Shown here: positions 8,308-17,515 of the stretch, in pieces | How the letters are laid out: each line of letters begins with the position of its first letter | How positions within the stretch are numbered: the first letter of the stretch is position 1 | Notes under the pieces: model-generated | Database searches by the model: none | Told to the model about the DNA's origin: nothing | The model's input: only the letters and a program-made list of their open reading frames with translations | From: Roseofilum capinflatum BLCC-M114 | GTDB lineage: Bacteria; Cyanobacteriota; Cyanobacteriia; Cyanobacteriales; Desertifilaceae | DNA length: 52,348 nt | Assembly (NCBI RefSeq): GCF_030068505.1 | Contig: NZ_JAQOSO010000022.1 | Coordinates: 1 to 52,348 of the forward strand | Direction of reading: 5' to 3' | Program-made: the position numbers and the translations under genes

Positions 8308-9063
8308 CTACTGTTTCAGCACTCCCGCTTCCCAGTTGCCCTCTAACTTCGTGCCATTGGTATAAGTAAACACGCCCCAACCTTGTTTCATGCCATTGCG
8401 AAAATTGCCCTCATAACGATTGCCACTGGGAAAAAGACAAGTGCCAAACCCGTTCAATTGCCCATCCTGAAACGCACCACTGCATTGGGTTCCATTGGCA
8501 AAATTGAGAGACCCACGACCATCAGGACGACCATTACGAAAGGCTCCTTGATAGCGATCGCCATTTCGATAGACACAAGTCCCCATCCCATTCAACTGCT
8601 GATTCTGCATCGTTCCTTCACAGCGCGTTCCTGTACTCAAGACGATCGCCCCTTGGCCCATACGCTGGCCATTTTGAAACTGTCCTTCATAGCGATATCG
8701 TCCCGGAAACGAACACACCCCATCCCCTTGTAACTTCCCATTGCGGAAGGTTCCTTGACATTGAGTTCCATTGCGAAAGCGCAGGGTTCCTTGACCGTGA
8801 AAAATTCCCTCCACAAGTTGCCCTTGATACTGAGTCCCACTCGGAAGCGTACAAGTCCCTTCACCGGTTAATGTTGGGCCACTAAAATTCCCTCGACAGA
8901 GAGAATTGGGGTTTGCTTGTGCAGAGAGGCTAAACCCTGCGATCGCCACTCCCGTGCTGGCAATTAGGGCGATCGCAAAGCGACTCCCCAGGAGTATCGC
9001 GAACCCATGAGCTAATCTGAATTGGGGTTGTTCTATCATCCGTTTCATTGCCGTATCTTCCAT
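8308..9063 (-). CDS. MORN-repeat protein with N-terminal membrane/signal segment
   Basis: The 251-aa product begins with a hydrophobic segment (about residues 18-48, LLGSRFAIALIASTGVAIAG) ending at SLSAQA, which looks like a signal peptide with Ala-X-Ala cleavage. About eight MORN-type repeats follow, each about 23 residues, with the pattern G-x-G-x-x-x-x-x-x-G-x-x-Y/C-x-G. Repeats with YEG/YQG alternate with repeats carrying Cys (QCQG, RCEG, QCSG). The many cysteines suggest disulfides in the periplasm or thylakoid lumen. ATG at 9063 or at 9048 could be the start; 9048 has a GGAAG eight bases upstream. MORN proteins are structural or scaffold proteins; no specific function can be assigned. 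Confidence 0.85.
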   Translation of the reverse strand: MEDTAMKRMIEQPQFRLAHGFAILLGSRFAIALIASTGVAIAGFSLSAQANPNSLCRGNFSGPTLTGEGTCTLPSGTQYQGQLVEGIFHGQGTLRFRNGTQCQGTFRNGKLQGDGVCSFPGRYRYEGQFQNGQRMGQGAIVLSTGTRCEGTMQNQQLNGMGTCVYRNGDRYQGAFRNGRPDGRGSLNFANGTQCSGAFQDGQLNGFGTCLFPSGNRYEGNFRNGMKQGWGVFTYTNGTKLEGNWEAGVLKQ

Positions 9064-9304
9064 GATCTGGTCTTAATGTTCAAACTTCTCTATCATATAG
9101 GTTTAAACTTGATCCGGTTAATGGAAAAAAGTTCCAGACAGCAGCGATCAAAACTTCCCCGATCTCAATCAAGATCCGAGGGAGTAATGTAGAGCGCCAG
9201 GTGCTGGTAATCGGGACTTGATGGAGCGATCGCCGAATATCGCCTAATCAAGTAAACCCTTGTACACCTTTGGAGTTATCGTTAATTAACCCTACCGCAA
9301 CCCC

Positions 9305-10819
9305 ATGCTGCCATTAGTTTCTTTGTTGATTTTCGCCCAAATTCCGATTCCGCCTTCTGAACCCGCTCCCATACCGATCGATCGCGCTCCTCAACCGACT
9401 ACTGAACCGACTACTGAACCGACTCCTACACCCACCCCTCCCCCTCTTCCCCCACCAGAGCGCCTCAATCCCCTTGAACAAATTCCCAAGCTTCCTCCCT
9501 TGCCCCAATTTGAATACCTCCAACCCACTGAAATTCGACCCCTATCCGGTCAACTCGATCAGGTTCCTGTCTTTAACAGTAATAGTCCCGAACTGGTCAA
9601 AACCGAAGGCATTCTCTTATCCACGTTTCCCAAACAGGGAATGCGCTATCCCCAAGCCCACTTGGATTATCCCCTAGAGGGACGATTTGATATTTTTGCC
9701 CATCACATTTCTCGCGCAAGAACTCAAGCGGAAATTCGTTCCTTTTTTCAAGGGATTTTAATCTATAACCCCACGGATAAACCCATTACTCTCAGAGTTT
9801 TGGAAGGAGCCAGTTATTTAACTCGCCCTGATGCGATTTTTATCGACTTGCCCCCAGTGGTCGATAATCGCTTAGGAACCATCTTTTCCGGGCCAGGAAG
9901 TCGGGCCGCGGGGGATGTGTTGCGCGGTCGTAAGCAAGGGACTTGGCCCGATGTGATGGTGATTCAACCGAGGGAAATTACTCAACTGATGAATCTTCCC
10001 ATTCCTGCGGGAACAGTGCTGCCGACTTCTAATGGTCGTTCAACCCTATTGCGAGTGGAAACCGATGGCCCGGTTTATGTGGCGAATTTAGCCATGCTTT
10101 CTCCGAAAAATCCGGACGGGACGGAGCGCGTACCGACCCTGCAAGAATGGCAGAATTTATTGGTCAATGGCACGTTATCGGGGCCGCGAGATTTACGACC
10201 GACCCCCATTGACAATAAAACAACTAATTTTCCCGCTCGGTTTATCTATGGTCGCGTGGCGGGTATTTCCCAGGGATCGCAATGGACAACCACGTTAACG
10301 GATACTCCCCAATCTGAGGATTTAACGATTCCAGAACCCGGACGGGCGATCGCCTACGGTCTGAGTTTATTGCATCGCGGTCGCTTGGGTACAGGGCAAA
10401 TCCAAAGCGCTCCCATGTTAACCCGCTATCCGGATACCGCCTATTTTGGCCATGGCAATTATGGAGTCGAGTATAATTTGACGTTGCCTTTATATAACAA
10501 TACCCAGCAAGCCCAAAAGGTGACCATCGCTTTGCAAACGCCCTTAAAAGATGATGGAACCCAGGGAATGTTAATGTTTTTAGAGCCTCCAGAAGAGCGG
10601 ATCTTTTTCCGGGGAACAGTGCGAATTGTCCATCGAAATTCCCAGGGACAAGAGACGGAACGTTATATGCATTTGGTACAACAGCGAGGACAACGGGGAG
10701 AACCCTTATTAGAGCTAACCCTGCCTCCCGGCGATCGCCAACAGGTACAGGTTGATCTCATTTATCCCCCTGATGCAACTCCTCCCCAAGTATTAACGGT
10801 TAAAACTGAGAATCAATAG
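9305..10819 (+). CDS. DUF3370 domain-containing secreted protein
   Basis: The 504-aa protein starts with a short hydrophobic leader (MLPLVSLLIFAQIPI). A Pro/Thr-rich linker follows (about 15-60), with TTEPTTEPTPTPTPPPLPPP. The body matches the cyanobacterial DUF3370 family as I know it: EIRPLSGQLDQVPVFNSNSP near 77-97, ILLSTFPKQGMR, then FDIFAHHISRA. I expect export to the periplasm or cell surface. No catalytic motif is visible and the function of the family is not known to me. The Thr-Pro repeat arises from a short DNA tandem repeat (ACTACTGAACCG). The gene diverges from the MORN gene, with 241 bases between the starts, and converges on the DUF29 gene 16 bases downstream. Confidence 0.85.
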   Translation: MLPLVSLLIFAQIPIPPSEPAPIPIDRAPQPTTEPTTEPTPTPTPPPLPPPERLNPLEQIPKLPPLPQFEYLQPTEIRPLSGQLDQVPVFNSNSPELVKTEGILLSTFPKQGMRYPQAHLDYPLEGRFDIFAHHISRARTQAEIRSFFQGILIYNPTDKPITLRVLEGASYLTRPDAIFIDLPPVVDNRLGTIFSGPGSRAAGDVLRGRKQGTWPDVMVIQPREITQLMNLPIPAGTVLPTSNGRSTLLRVETDGPVYVANLAMLSPKNPDGTERVPTLQEWQNLLVNGTLSGPRDLRPTPIDNKTTNFPARFIYGRVAGISQGSQWTTTLTDTPQSEDLTIPEPGRAIAYGLSLLHRGRLGTGQIQSAPMLTRYPDTAYFGHGNYGVEYNLTLPLYNNTQQAQKVTIALQTPLKDDGTQGMLMFLEPPEERIFFRGTVRIVHRNSQGQETERYMHLVQQRGQRGEPLLELTLPPGDRQQVQVDLIYPPDATPPQVLTVKTENQ

Positions 10820-10835
10820 TAGCCCCTCTCAGGAT

Positions 10836-11312
10836 TTACTCTGGAATATAATCTTCATCAAGGAGATTATCTACAGTCAGCTTGGGGTCAACTGGAAATA
10901 ATTCCGGATCGAGTTCATACTTCCTAATAATATCCTGCCTCGCATTTCCATAACACTGAGTCCAGACCTCAATTAACAAAACTTTGAGGCTAGGACTCTC
11001 TTCTAATAGATATTGAATTTGCCTGCGCTGCTCAACGATGGTTTGTCGCCATCCTCTGGCATTATTCGCTTTTTCAGATTCCCAGTATTCAATTTTTAAA
11101 AGATGTTCAATTAAAGTTGTCAGCCTGCTTTTTAGCTCCTTTTTCTCTCGCTTCCCCATGCTTTCAACTTCTTCAATCACACTCTCAAAATCGATTCGAT
11201 CGAGCTGCCTTTCTTTGAGTAACTGCGCTGTTGTCTGTACCCATAAATAGAAATCTTCCTTGTAAAGTTCTGATAAATTAGAATCAGTTTTTACCTGCAA
11301 CTCTGGATTCAT
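10836..11312 (-). CDS. DUF29 family protein
   Basis: This 158-aa, mostly helical, charged protein has the DUF29 pattern: LYKEDFYLWVQTTAQLLKER (residues 16-35), FESVIEEVESMGKREKKEL (43-61), then LIEHLLKIEYW and WRQTIVEQRRQIQYLLEESP. DUF29 genes are numerous in cyanobacteria and have no established function. It lies 18 bases downstream of prfA on the same strand, so it may be read through from the ribosomal cluster, although such genes are usually scattered singly. Confidence 0.88.
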   Translation of the reverse strand: MNPELQVKTDSNLSELYKEDFYLWVQTTAQLLKERQLDRIDFESVIEEVESMGKREKKELKSRLTTLIEHLLKIEYWESEKANNARGWRQTIVEQRRQIQYLLEESPSLKVLLIEVWTQCYGNARQDIIRKYELDPELFPVDPKLTVDNLLDEDYIPE

Positions 11313-11330
11313 ACTCCTTTGAATGTTTTC

Positions 11331-12431
11331 TTAAGCTTGAACGGTTTGATTGGCAAGTTCTTCTAGACGCAGTTGCTGATCTTGAGTGATGCAAGCTTGA
11401 ATTAAGGTTTCAATGTTGCCTTCTAAGGCACTTCCAAGGGAAAAGTTTTGACCCAGACGGTGATCGGTAATGCGATTATCTTTGTAGTTGTAGGTGCGGA
11501 TTTTTTCCGATCGCGAACCTGTCCCTACCTGCGATCGCCGCATATCTGTCACCGCATCCTGCTGTTCTTGCAGCTTCATTTCATACAATTTTGCCCGCAA
11601 AATCTGCATCGCCCGTTCTCGGTTTTGCAACTGCGATCGCTCTTCCGTACAAAACACCCGAATCCCCGTCGGCTTATGGAACAAGTCTACCGCCGTTTCC
11701 ACCTTGTTCACGTTTTGTCCACCCGCGCCGCCGGAACGAGCTGTACTAATTTCTACATCTTTAGCATCAATTTCCACTTCCACCTCATCCACTTCTGGCA
11801 TGATCGCCACCGTCGCCGTTGAGGTATGCACTCGTCCCCCCGTTTCCGTCACCGGAACCCGTTGCACCCGGTGAACCCCCGCTTCAAACTTGAGCTTACT
11901 ATAAACCTGCTCACCTTTAATCTCTAAAATCGCCTGCTTAAATCCCCCCATTTCTGCTGGGGACTCGCTCACCAGTTGCACCTTCCAGCCTTGTACTTCT
12001 GAATAGCGGGAATACATTCTCAACAAATCTCCCGCCCAAATACTGGCTTCATCTCCCCCCGTTCCAGCACGGATTTCCAACATAATATTCTTATCATCGT
12101 TGGGATCGCGGGGCAGCAATAAAATGGTTAACCGATGTTCTAACTGATCGATTTTCGTCTCTAACTCCTGCACTTCCAAAGCGGCGATTTCTTGCAACTC
12201 GCGATCGCCACCTGACTCCTTATAGATCTCTCTCGCTCCCGTCAACTCCTCTTGAGCCTGTTTCCATACCTCATAGGTATTCACCACCTCTTCTAGAGAC
12301 GAACGAGCCTTTGCCACCTTTTGTACCTCATCTGGGTTGGTGGCAATATCTGGATCGGCTAACCGACGAGTCAATTCATTAAACGTCTGTTCAACAGAAG
12401 TTAGTTTGTCAAGAAGATATGCTTCAGCCAT
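11331..12431 (-). CDS. prfA: Peptide chain release factor 1
   Basis: RF1 recognises UAA and UAG in the ribosomal A site and triggers hydrolysis of peptidyl-tRNA. The 366-aa protein has the catalytic GGQ loop in [14 protein letters not shown] (about residues 233-246). A PVT tripeptide in [10 protein letters not shown] (about 194-196) corresponds to the P-x-T stop-codon recognition motif that separates RF1 from RF2. The N-terminal coiled-coil domain is complete. It is the last translation gene of the leftward cluster, 123 bases after rpmE, in the order known from other cyanobacteria. Confidence 0.97.
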   Translation of the reverse strand: MAEAYLLDKLTSVEQTFNELTRRLADPDIATNPDEVQKVAKARSSLEEVVNTYEVWKQAQEELTGAREIYKESGGDRELQEIAALEVQELETKIDQLEHRLTILLLPRDPNDDKNIMLEIRAGTGGDEASIWAGDLLRMYSRYSEVQGWKVQLVSESPAEMGGFKQAILEIKGEQVYSKLKFEAGVHRVQRVPVTETGGRVHTSTATVAIMPEVDEVEVEIDAKDVEISTARSGGAGGQNVNKVETAVDLFHKPTGIRVFCTEERSQLQNRERAMQILRAKLYEMKLQEQQDAVTDMRRSQVGTGSRSEKIRTYNYKDNRITDHRLGQNFSLGSALEGNIETLIQACITQDQQLRLEELANQTVQA

Positions 12432-12464
12432 TATGTCAGGTGTCCAAGATTGAGGTTATTTACG

Positions 12465-12487
12465 GTTACCGAGCGGAGTCGAGGTAC
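12465..12487. repeat. Short palindromic repeat, degenerate copy
   Basis: The sequence GAGCGGAGTCGAGG, bracketed by GTTACC and GGTAC, resembles the palindromic repeat seen around and inside rpoB (CCCTGAGCGGAGTCGAAGGG). It has different but still complementary ends. It lies in the rpmE-prfA spacer. Confidence 0.5.
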
Positions 12488-12554
12488 AGCAGGGAATAAT
12501 ACATGGACTGTAGGTTAAACCCCTACAACCCACAAAGACCAATCGCAATGGCTG

Positions 12555-12773
12555 CTACTTCTTACTTCCCATCCAGTTATACCGTTTCTGGAACCGTTCA
12601 ACCCGTCCTTCCGTGTCAATAATCTTCTGAGTTCCCGTATAAAACGGATGATTTCCAGACCAAACATCTACGTGAATTTCCGGTTGAGTCGAACCCACCG
12701 TCATCACGAATTCGCCATTACAATACACTTTGGCTTCCGGATACCATTTGGGGTGAATATCAGATTTAGGCAT
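12555..12773 (-). CDS. rpmE: 50S ribosomal protein L31
   Basis: The 72-aa protein starts MPKSDIHPKWYPEAKVYCNG and contains VDVWSGNHPFYTG, matching bacterial L31. Only one Cys (Cys18) is present. The position before HPF is Asn rather than Cys and the CxxC pair is absent, so this is the zinc-free (C-minus) form. The gene lies 208 bases downstream of rpsI across a repeat-filled spacer and before prfA, the usual cyanobacterial order. Confidence 0.95.
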   Translation of the reverse strand: MPKSDIHPKWYPEAKVYCNGEFVMTVGSTQPEIHVDVWSGNHPFYTGTQKIIDTEGRVERFQKRYNWMGSKK

Positions 12774-12848
12774 GATGATTACACTTTCAAAAACACTAGC
12801 AACTACGTGGGTTTAAACCCTATTATATATCGAATTCCAATTGCTTCC

Positions 12849-12890
12849 CAGGTGGGTTGGGGCGGGTTGGGGCGGGTTGGGGCGGGTTCA
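12849..12890. repeat. 10-bp tandem repeat GGGTTGGGGC
   Basis: Three to four head-to-tail copies of GGGTTGGGGC fill this G-rich stretch in the rpsI-rpmE spacer. The last copy runs into GGGGCGGGTTCA, the left arm of the inverted repeat described for 12879-12934. Arrays of this kind vary in copy number easily. Confidence 0.85.
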
Positions 12891-12934
12891 CTCAGATCTT
12901 GGTAAAAAAAGGGAAAAACTGATGAACCCGCCCC
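12879..12934. terminator. GC-rich 12-bp inverted repeat downstream of rpsI, possible terminator or repeat element
   Basis: GGGGCGGGTTCA (12879-12890) and TGAACCCGCCCC (12923-12934) are perfect complements separated by 32 bases. On the minus strand the loop contains TTTTTCCC and TTTTTTT. Transcripts leaving rpsI would meet this strong hairpin, which could attenuate transcription into rpmE. The same arms recur at 14773-14826, so it may instead be a dispersed hairpin element. Confidence 0.5.
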
Positions 12935-12973
12935 TACATCTTGGTAAAAAAAGGGAAAAACTGATGAACCCGC
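12896..12973. repeat. Direct repeat, two identical 36-bp copies
   Basis: The segment 12896-12931 is repeated exactly at 12938-12973, with a period of 42 bases. Each copy begins ATCTTGGTAAAAAAAGGG and ends GATGAACCCGC. The second copy ends only eight bases before the rpsI stop codon, at 12982. It duplicates the right arm of the neighbouring inverted repeat. Confidence 0.9.
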
Positions 12974-12981
12974 ATCTACCC

Positions 12982-13398
12982 TTACCGTTTCGAGTATTGA
13001 GGAGCTTTTCTGGCTTTGCGTAAGCCATATTTTTTCCGCTCCTTTGCCCTCGGATCGCGGGTCAGATACCCTTCAATTTTCAAGGGTTGGCGATTATCTG
13101 GATCGAGTTCACACAAAGCTCTAGCCACACCCAAGCGAATTGAATCCGCTTGTCCCGTTAATCCCCCCCCTTTCACATTCACCAGAACATCATAGTCATT
13201 TTCCAGACCCAAGGTTTCCAAAGGAGCTTTAGCTGCTCCCAGATATTGGGGATTAAACTGGAGATATAAATCTCCCGGTTTACCATTAATTTTCAATTCC
13301 CCTTGACCGGGAACCAAACGGACGCGAGCAACAGAGGATTTTCTCCGTCCAGTTCCCCAATAAACAGCCCGATCTTTTTGACTCTCAGTAGCTTGCAT
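12982..13398 (-). CDS. rpsI: 30S ribosomal protein S9
   Basis: The 138-aa protein has [17 protein letters not shown] near the start and the basic tail [16 protein letters not shown], whose last residues reach the P-site tRNA in the ribosome. The ATG overlaps the rplM stop by one base (TAATG), so the two genes are translationally coupled. L13-S9 pairing is nearly universal in bacteria. Confidence 0.97.
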   Translation of the reverse strand: MQATESQKDRAVYWGTGRRKSSVARVRLVPGQGELKINGKPGDLYLQFNPQYLGAAKAPLETLGLENDYDVLVNVKGGGLTGQADSIRLGVARALCELDPDNRQPLKIEGYLTRDPRAKERKKYGLRKARKAPQYSKR

Positions 13399-13853
13399 TA
13401 GTTATCTTCTCCTGGTACGGTTTTCAGTTCTAAAACTTCCGGGGTTTGTGCCTCATGGGGATGCTTGGGCCCCGCATAGACTTTTAACTTGGTAAACAGC
13501 TTGCGTCCTAAAGAGTTTTTAGGCAACATTCCTTTAACTGCTTTTTCCACAATGCGTTCTGGAATTCGCCCTTGCAATTTGGCAAACGTTTCGGTTTTCA
13601 TTCCCCCTGGACGACCGGAATGGCGGCGATAGAGTTTTTGCTCCCGCTTTTTACCCGTCACCTGAATTTTTTCGGCATTGACAATAATGACAAAATCCCC
13701 AACGTCCATATGGGGAGTAAAGGTGGGTTTATTTTTGCCTCGTAAGATACTAGCCACTTCTGTGGCTAAACGACCTAGGCGCTGGCCATCGGCATCGACC
13801 ACATACCATTTTCGGTCTAGACTCTCTTGGGGAGGTAAGTAAGTTTTAGTCAT
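13398..13853 (-). CDS. rplM: 50S ribosomal protein L13
   Basis: L13 is an early-assembly protein of the large subunit. The 151-aa sequence has the family core [20 protein letters not shown] and the segments [11 protein letters not shown] and [12 protein letters not shown]. It follows truA by 35 bases and overlaps rpsI by one base. Confidence 0.97.
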   Translation of the reverse strand: MTKTYLPPQESLDRKWYVVDADGQRLGRLATEVASILRGKNKPTFTPHMDVGDFVIIVNAEKIQVTGKKREQKLYRRHSGRPGGMKTETFAKLQGRIPERIVEKAVKGMLPKNSLGRKLFTKLKVYAGPKHPHEAQTPEVLELKTVPGEDN

Positions 13854-13888
13854 AATGAATTGTTTTGCTTGATAGAGGGCAATTCGGT

Positions 13889-14737
13889 TTAACCCAATTT
13901 AAACTGGGGTTGGGTGTCAAACCAAACTTCTGGAGGAAAGGGAGGGTCTGGGTAGCCCACACGCAGTAAGCACAAGCCTTGGGCTGGGGCTGCGTATTTG
14001 ACTAAATCCCGCCGTTCTTCTTGCCACAGATGGGTAAATTCTGTGGGAGTTATTTCGGCTGTGCCCACTTTAACCAATAGTCCCACCAGAAGTCGCATCA
14101 TCCCATAGAGAAATCCATTAGCTTGGACTTCGATCGCCAAAAATGGGTCTTGGGTGGTGCATTGGGCTGTCTGAATGTCTACCCAGGAGTGCTGGCGACT
14201 CGATCCGGCCCGATGAAAGGCGGATAGGTGATGACGACCCAGTAAAGGGTCAAGGGCGGCTTGAATCCGGTTGGCATCCAGAGGTTGATAATAATAATGC
14301 CAAGTCAGATGCCGCACAAATAAGTTAGGGTTGGCGTGGGTATAGAGGGTATATCGATACCGTCGCCAAAGGGCCGAAAACCGGGCGTGCCAAGTGGGAG
14401 GAACCTGGGCTGAACCGCGAATGAGAATGTCTGAGGGTAAGCGACTATTGAGAATGGTCGCCCACCGTTGGGGAGGAATGGGCCCGGAGACATCGAAGTG
14501 GGCAACTTGAGCGGCTGCATGGACTCCGGTATCGGTTCGACCAGCCGCCACGACGGGAACGTGCTGATTGATCACCGAGGCGATCGCCTTTTCCAGTTCC
14601 TCCTGTACCGTTCGTTCTCCTTTTCCTTGGCGCTGCCAACCGTAGAAATGGGTTCCCAGGTACTGAATGACTAGAGCAATTCGTTGACGCTCATCCGTTA
14701 AATCCTCTGAGTCTTTCAGTTGCCAACGGGATTTCAT
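13889..14737 (-). CDS. truA: tRNA pseudouridine synthase A (positions 38-40)
   Basis: TruA converts uridines 38-40 of the tRNA anticodon arm to pseudouridine. The catalytic Asp is in [11 protein letters not shown], and [12 protein letters not shown] and [13 protein letters not shown] are also family motifs. I choose the ATG at 14737 ([13 protein letters not shown], 282 aa) because GGGGAG lies just upstream. The longer frame to 14788 would translate part of a hairpin repeat (residues DKPAPTI) and lacks a ribosome-binding site. The gene stands between rplQ and rplM, as in other cyanobacteria. Confidence 0.94.
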   Translation of the reverse strand: MKSRWQLKDSEDLTDERQRIALVIQYLGTHFYGWQRQGKGERTVQEELEKAIASVINQHVPVVAAGRTDTGVHAAAQVAHFDVSGPIPPQRWATILNSRLPSDILIRGSAQVPPTWHARFSALWRRYRYTLYTHANPNLFVRHLTWHYYYQPLDANRIQAALDPLLGRHHLSAFHRAGSSRQHSWVDIQTAQCTTQDPFLAIEVQANGFLYGMMRLLVGLLVKVGTAEITPTEFTHLWQEERRDLVKYAAPAQGLCLLRVGYPDPPFPPEVWFDTQPQFKLG

Positions 14738-14772
14738 TGGTTCTCCCCTGTATTCCCCATCACCTATAGTAG

Positions 14773-14826
14773 GGGCGGGTTTGTCCATCTTTCTCTTGGC
14801 CTACCCAGATCTTAGTGAACCCGCCC
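14773..14826. repeat. Inverted-repeat hairpin element
   Basis: GGGCGGGTT (14773-14781) pairs with AACCCGCCC (14818-14826) across 36 bases containing CAGATCTTAGTG. The 3' half resembles the element at 12879-12934, which has CAGATCTTGGT and the same arms. The two therefore look like members of one dispersed family. It fills most of the rplQ-truA spacer. Confidence 0.65.
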
Positions 14827-14834
14827 GGTTTGAC

Positions 14835-15224
14835 TTAGACTAATTCAATAATCGCCATTTCTGCATTGTCCCCCCGACGAGGAACAGTGGGTAGAATGCG
14901 CGTATATCCACCCTGGCGATCGCTATACCGAGACGGAGCTTGTTCAAACAGAGCATGAACCAATTGCTTTTTCTTCAGCATATGTTCTTTGCGGTCTGGA
15001 CTCCCACTCAGATATAGATAACTCAAAACCTGGCGACGAGCCGCCAGAGTTCCGCTTTTCGCTAGGGTAATCATTTTTTCCACTTCACTGCGGACAGCTT
15101 TCGCCCTAGCTTTGGTGGTCGTAATCCGACCATGACGAATCAATTCAGTCGTTAAGGATCTCAGCAGAGCCTTACGCTGATCGGCAGGTTTTCCCAGTTT
15201 TGGGACACGACAACGATGACGCAT
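14835..15224 (-). CDS. rplQ: 50S ribosomal protein L17, with a short insertion
   Basis: L17 lies near the peptide exit tunnel. The 129-aa sequence has [20 protein letters not shown] at the start and ends in [14 protein letters not shown], as in cyanobacterial L17. Those proteins are usually about 116 aa and read ...[16 protein letters not shown] as I recall. Here the same place reads [20 protein letters not shown], an in-frame insertion of about 13 residues (about 14970-15011). The frame on both sides is intact, so the protein should be made. The gene follows rpoA by 48 bases. Confidence 0.95.
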   Translation of the reverse strand: MRHRCRVPKLGKPADQRKALLRSLTTELIRHGRITTTKARAKAVRSEVEKMITLAKSGTLAARRQVLSYLYLSGSPDRKEHMLKKKQLVHALFEQAPSRYSDRQGGYTRILPTVPRRGDNAEMAIIELV

Positions 15225-15272
15225 AACACTTTTCCACGTTTCAAAGTTTAGACAAAATTAAACCCATGAACG

Positions 15273-16214
15273 TTAGGATTTGGCCTTTTCATGGGGCAGA
15301 GTAATCCCTAACCTCTGTTGCAGGGCTTCAATCACTTCTTCGGCTGATTTTGCCCCAAAGTTTTTGATCTCCAACAAATCTTCTTGGGTGTAATCGAGTA
15401 GATCGGATACATTATTAATCTGCGCTCGTTTGAGACAGTTGTAAGCTCTCACCGATAACTGTAATTCCTCAATCGGAATCTGACTATTGGGATCATCTGT
15501 CAGTTCTGGCTCATCCTTGAGCGGCTCAAAGGTAATATCTTTGAGTGGACTAAATAAATCAACCAATATCGTCGATGCTTGAGATAAGGCTTCTTGGGGA
15601 GTGATACTCCCATTGGTGGTTACATCAAGGATTAGCCGGTCTTGTTCCAAGGAACCCCCTACCCGTGCATCTTCGACCATATAATTGACTTTAGATACGG
15701 GCATAAAAATCGCATCGATCTGGAGAAAGTCTAAGGCGCTCGGATCTTGGCGACTACGGTCTACAGAGCGGTAGCCTGTACCCGTTTCTATCCGAAACTC
15801 CATTTCTAAGGTTGCGCCCTCCGAGAGGGTGGCAACTTTTTGAGTGCCGTTGACTAATTCCACATCCGATGGTAGGTCAAACTCACTGGCTTGAACTGTT
15901 TTTGGCCCCGTGGCCACTAAACGGCCGATTTGGGGTTGATTAGAGTAGCTTTTGATAATGATTTCCTTCATGTTCAGTAAGATTTCTAATACATCTTCCC
16001 GAACGCCTGGAATCGTTGCAAACTCATGGTTTACGCCAGCAATCCTCACCGAGGTCACGGCTGCCCCGGATAGATTAGAGAGCAATACTCGTCTGAGAGC
16101 ATTGCCTACTGTTGTGCCTTGACCTCGTTCTAAGGGTTCTAGAATAAATCGGCTGTACTGACTTTGATCTTTTTCTGTATAACTTTCAACACATTCAACC
16201 TGAAACTGCCCCAC
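15273..16214 (-). CDS. rpoA: DNA-directed RNA polymerase subunit alpha
   Basis: The alpha subunit (313 aa) dimerises to nucleate RNA polymerase assembly. The N-terminal domain has FILEPLERGQGTTVGNALRR (residues 22-41). The C-terminal domain (about 235-305) has LQLSVRAYNCLKRAQINNV and EIKNFGAKSAEEV, the helix-hairpin-helix that binds upstream promoter DNA and activators. It lies between rpsK (129 bases upstream) and rplQ, as is usual in bacteria. Confidence 0.98.
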   Translation of the reverse strand: MGQFQVECVESYTEKDQSQYSRFILEPLERGQGTTVGNALRRVLLSNLSGAAVTSVRIAGVNHEFATIPGVREDVLEILLNMKEIIIKSYSNQPQIGRLVATGPKTVQASEFDLPSDVELVNGTQKVATLSEGATLEMEFRIETGTGYRSVDRSRQDPSALDFLQIDAIFMPVSKVNYMVEDARVGGSLEQDRLILDVTTNGSITPQEALSQASTILVDLFSPLKDITFEPLKDEPELTDDPNSQIPIEELQLSVRAYNCLKRAQINNVSDLLDYTQEDLLEIKNFGAKSAEEVIEALQQRLGITLPHEKAKS

Positions 16215-16343
16215 AGAGCCACCTCCCTTCGCCTGCTTTCTAGGAGGGCTGTATATGACCTTCCTAGCTGTTTGTTTGTCATTGAATGGGCCATGCTTGC
16301 CTCATCTGCTGGTTGGGCAGACTCGGCACGGATCGCCTTTGTC

Positions 16344-16733
16344 CTAGACTCGCCGCCGTTTTGGAGGACGGCATCCATTATGAGGGATGGGGGTGACATC
16401 TCGAATGAGAGTGATTTCTAAACCTGAACCTTGTAGGGCACGGATAGCGGTTTCTCGTCCCGATCCGGGGCCACTAACCATGACTTCAATTTGCCGCATT
16501 CCTTGGTCGATCGCCCGACGAGCGGCACTATCTGCGGCTGTTTGAGCGGCAAAGGGAGTTCCTTTTTTGGCTCCCTTAAATCCACTCGATCCGGCTGAAG
16601 CCCAAGAGATTACATCGCCGTTGGGGGCAGTAATCGAGACAATCGTGTTGTTGAACGTCGATTGAATGTGGGCTACACCATTAGGAATATTTCGCTTTTG
16701 CTTCTTCGGGCCTGTTTTTTTCGGTCGTGCCAT
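16344..16733 (-). CDS. rpsK: 30S ribosomal protein S11
   Basis: S11 is a small-subunit platform protein. The 129-aa sequence has [36 protein letters not shown] and the C-terminal [19 protein letters not shown]. It follows rpsM by 90 bases. Confidence 0.97.
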   Translation of the reverse strand: MARPKKTGPKKQKRNIPNGVAHIQSTFNNTIVSITAPNGDVISWASAGSSGFKGAKKGTPFAAQTAADSAARRAIDQGMRQIEVMVSGPGSGRETAIRALQGSGLEITLIRDVTPIPHNGCRPPKRRRV

Positions 16734-16823
16734 AGTTTATGTTGCACTCTATGTATCTTGGTCTCAGAGGTCTGTATTGGATGAAATTGGCGATCGCATG
16801 GGGGCGATCTCATCAACTGCTAC

Positions 16824-17207
16824 CTATTTCTTAGCGGCTGCTTTTTTCTTACCAGCAACTGTGCGGCGGACTCCACGACGAGTACGGGCATTGGTACGGG
16901 TTCGCTGTCCCCGTACCGGCAGTCCCATACGATGCCGTCTTCCACGATAGGTTCCAATATCCATCAGACGTTTGATATTCATTGCCTCCCACCGTCTGAG
17001 ATCCCCTTCAATTTGGTATTGGGTCTCTACAGCTCCTCTTAAGGCAACGATATCATTATCTGTTAAATCTTTTACTCTTGTATCTGGATTGACACCAGTA
17101 TCCGCTAAGATCTTTTGGGAACGGCTTAAGCCGATCCCATAGATGTAGGTTAGACCTATTTCTATCCGTTTATCTCGCGGTAGGTCTACACCAGCTATTC
17201 TGGCCAC
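16824..17207 (-). CDS. rpsM: 30S ribosomal protein S13
   Basis: S13 sits in the head of the small subunit and contacts the P-site tRNA and L5. The 127-aa sequence starts [20 protein letters not shown] and carries [11 protein letters not shown] and [20 protein letters not shown]. The lysine-rich tail ends [10 protein letters not shown]. It follows rpmJ by 105 bases. Confidence 0.97.
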   Translation of the reverse strand: MARIAGVDLPRDKRIEIGLTYIYGIGLSRSQKILADTGVNPDTRVKDLTDNDIVALRGAVETQYQIEGDLRRWEAMNIKRLMDIGTYRGRRHRMGLPVRGQRTRTNARTRRGVRRTVAGKKKAAAKK

Positions 17208-17312
17208 GCTTTTTCTCCCTCGTCTTGAACAACTTAACTTAATGCCTCTCCCTAGGGGGAGGGTTGATCCACTCTAAATGTAATCCCAAGTGATTCAGGT
17301 CTGGGGTTGAAG

Positions 17313-17426
17313 TTAACCTTGACGTTGCTTATGTTTTGGGTTAGAACAGATCACCATTACCCGACCTTTACGGCGAATAACTCGGCATTTCTCACACATT
17401 TTACGGACGGATGCTCGGACTTTCAT
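17313..17426 (-). CDS. rpmJ: 50S ribosomal protein L36
   Basis: This 37-aa gene reads [20 protein letters not shown], then [17 protein letters not shown]. It carries the zinc ligands Cys11, Cys14 and Cys27 and the final His (CxxC...C...H), so it is the zinc-binding form of L36. It lies between infA and rpsM, its standard place. Confidence 0.97.
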   Translation of the reverse strand: MKVRASVRKMCEKCRVIRRKGRVMVICSNPKHKQRQG

Positions 17427-17515
17427 CCCGTGTTTTTGAATGTCTACAAATATAACATCTTATCAGTTTTACTTTGGTTTTGTCAAATCAGACAAGAGAG
17501 ACTTTAGAACGGTTT

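Noticed and set aside
8383-8733. Plus-strand open frame opposite the MORN gene
   Set aside because: The minus-strand MORN repeats explain the sequence. The plus-strand product is a repetitive mirror of them, without a ribosome-binding site.
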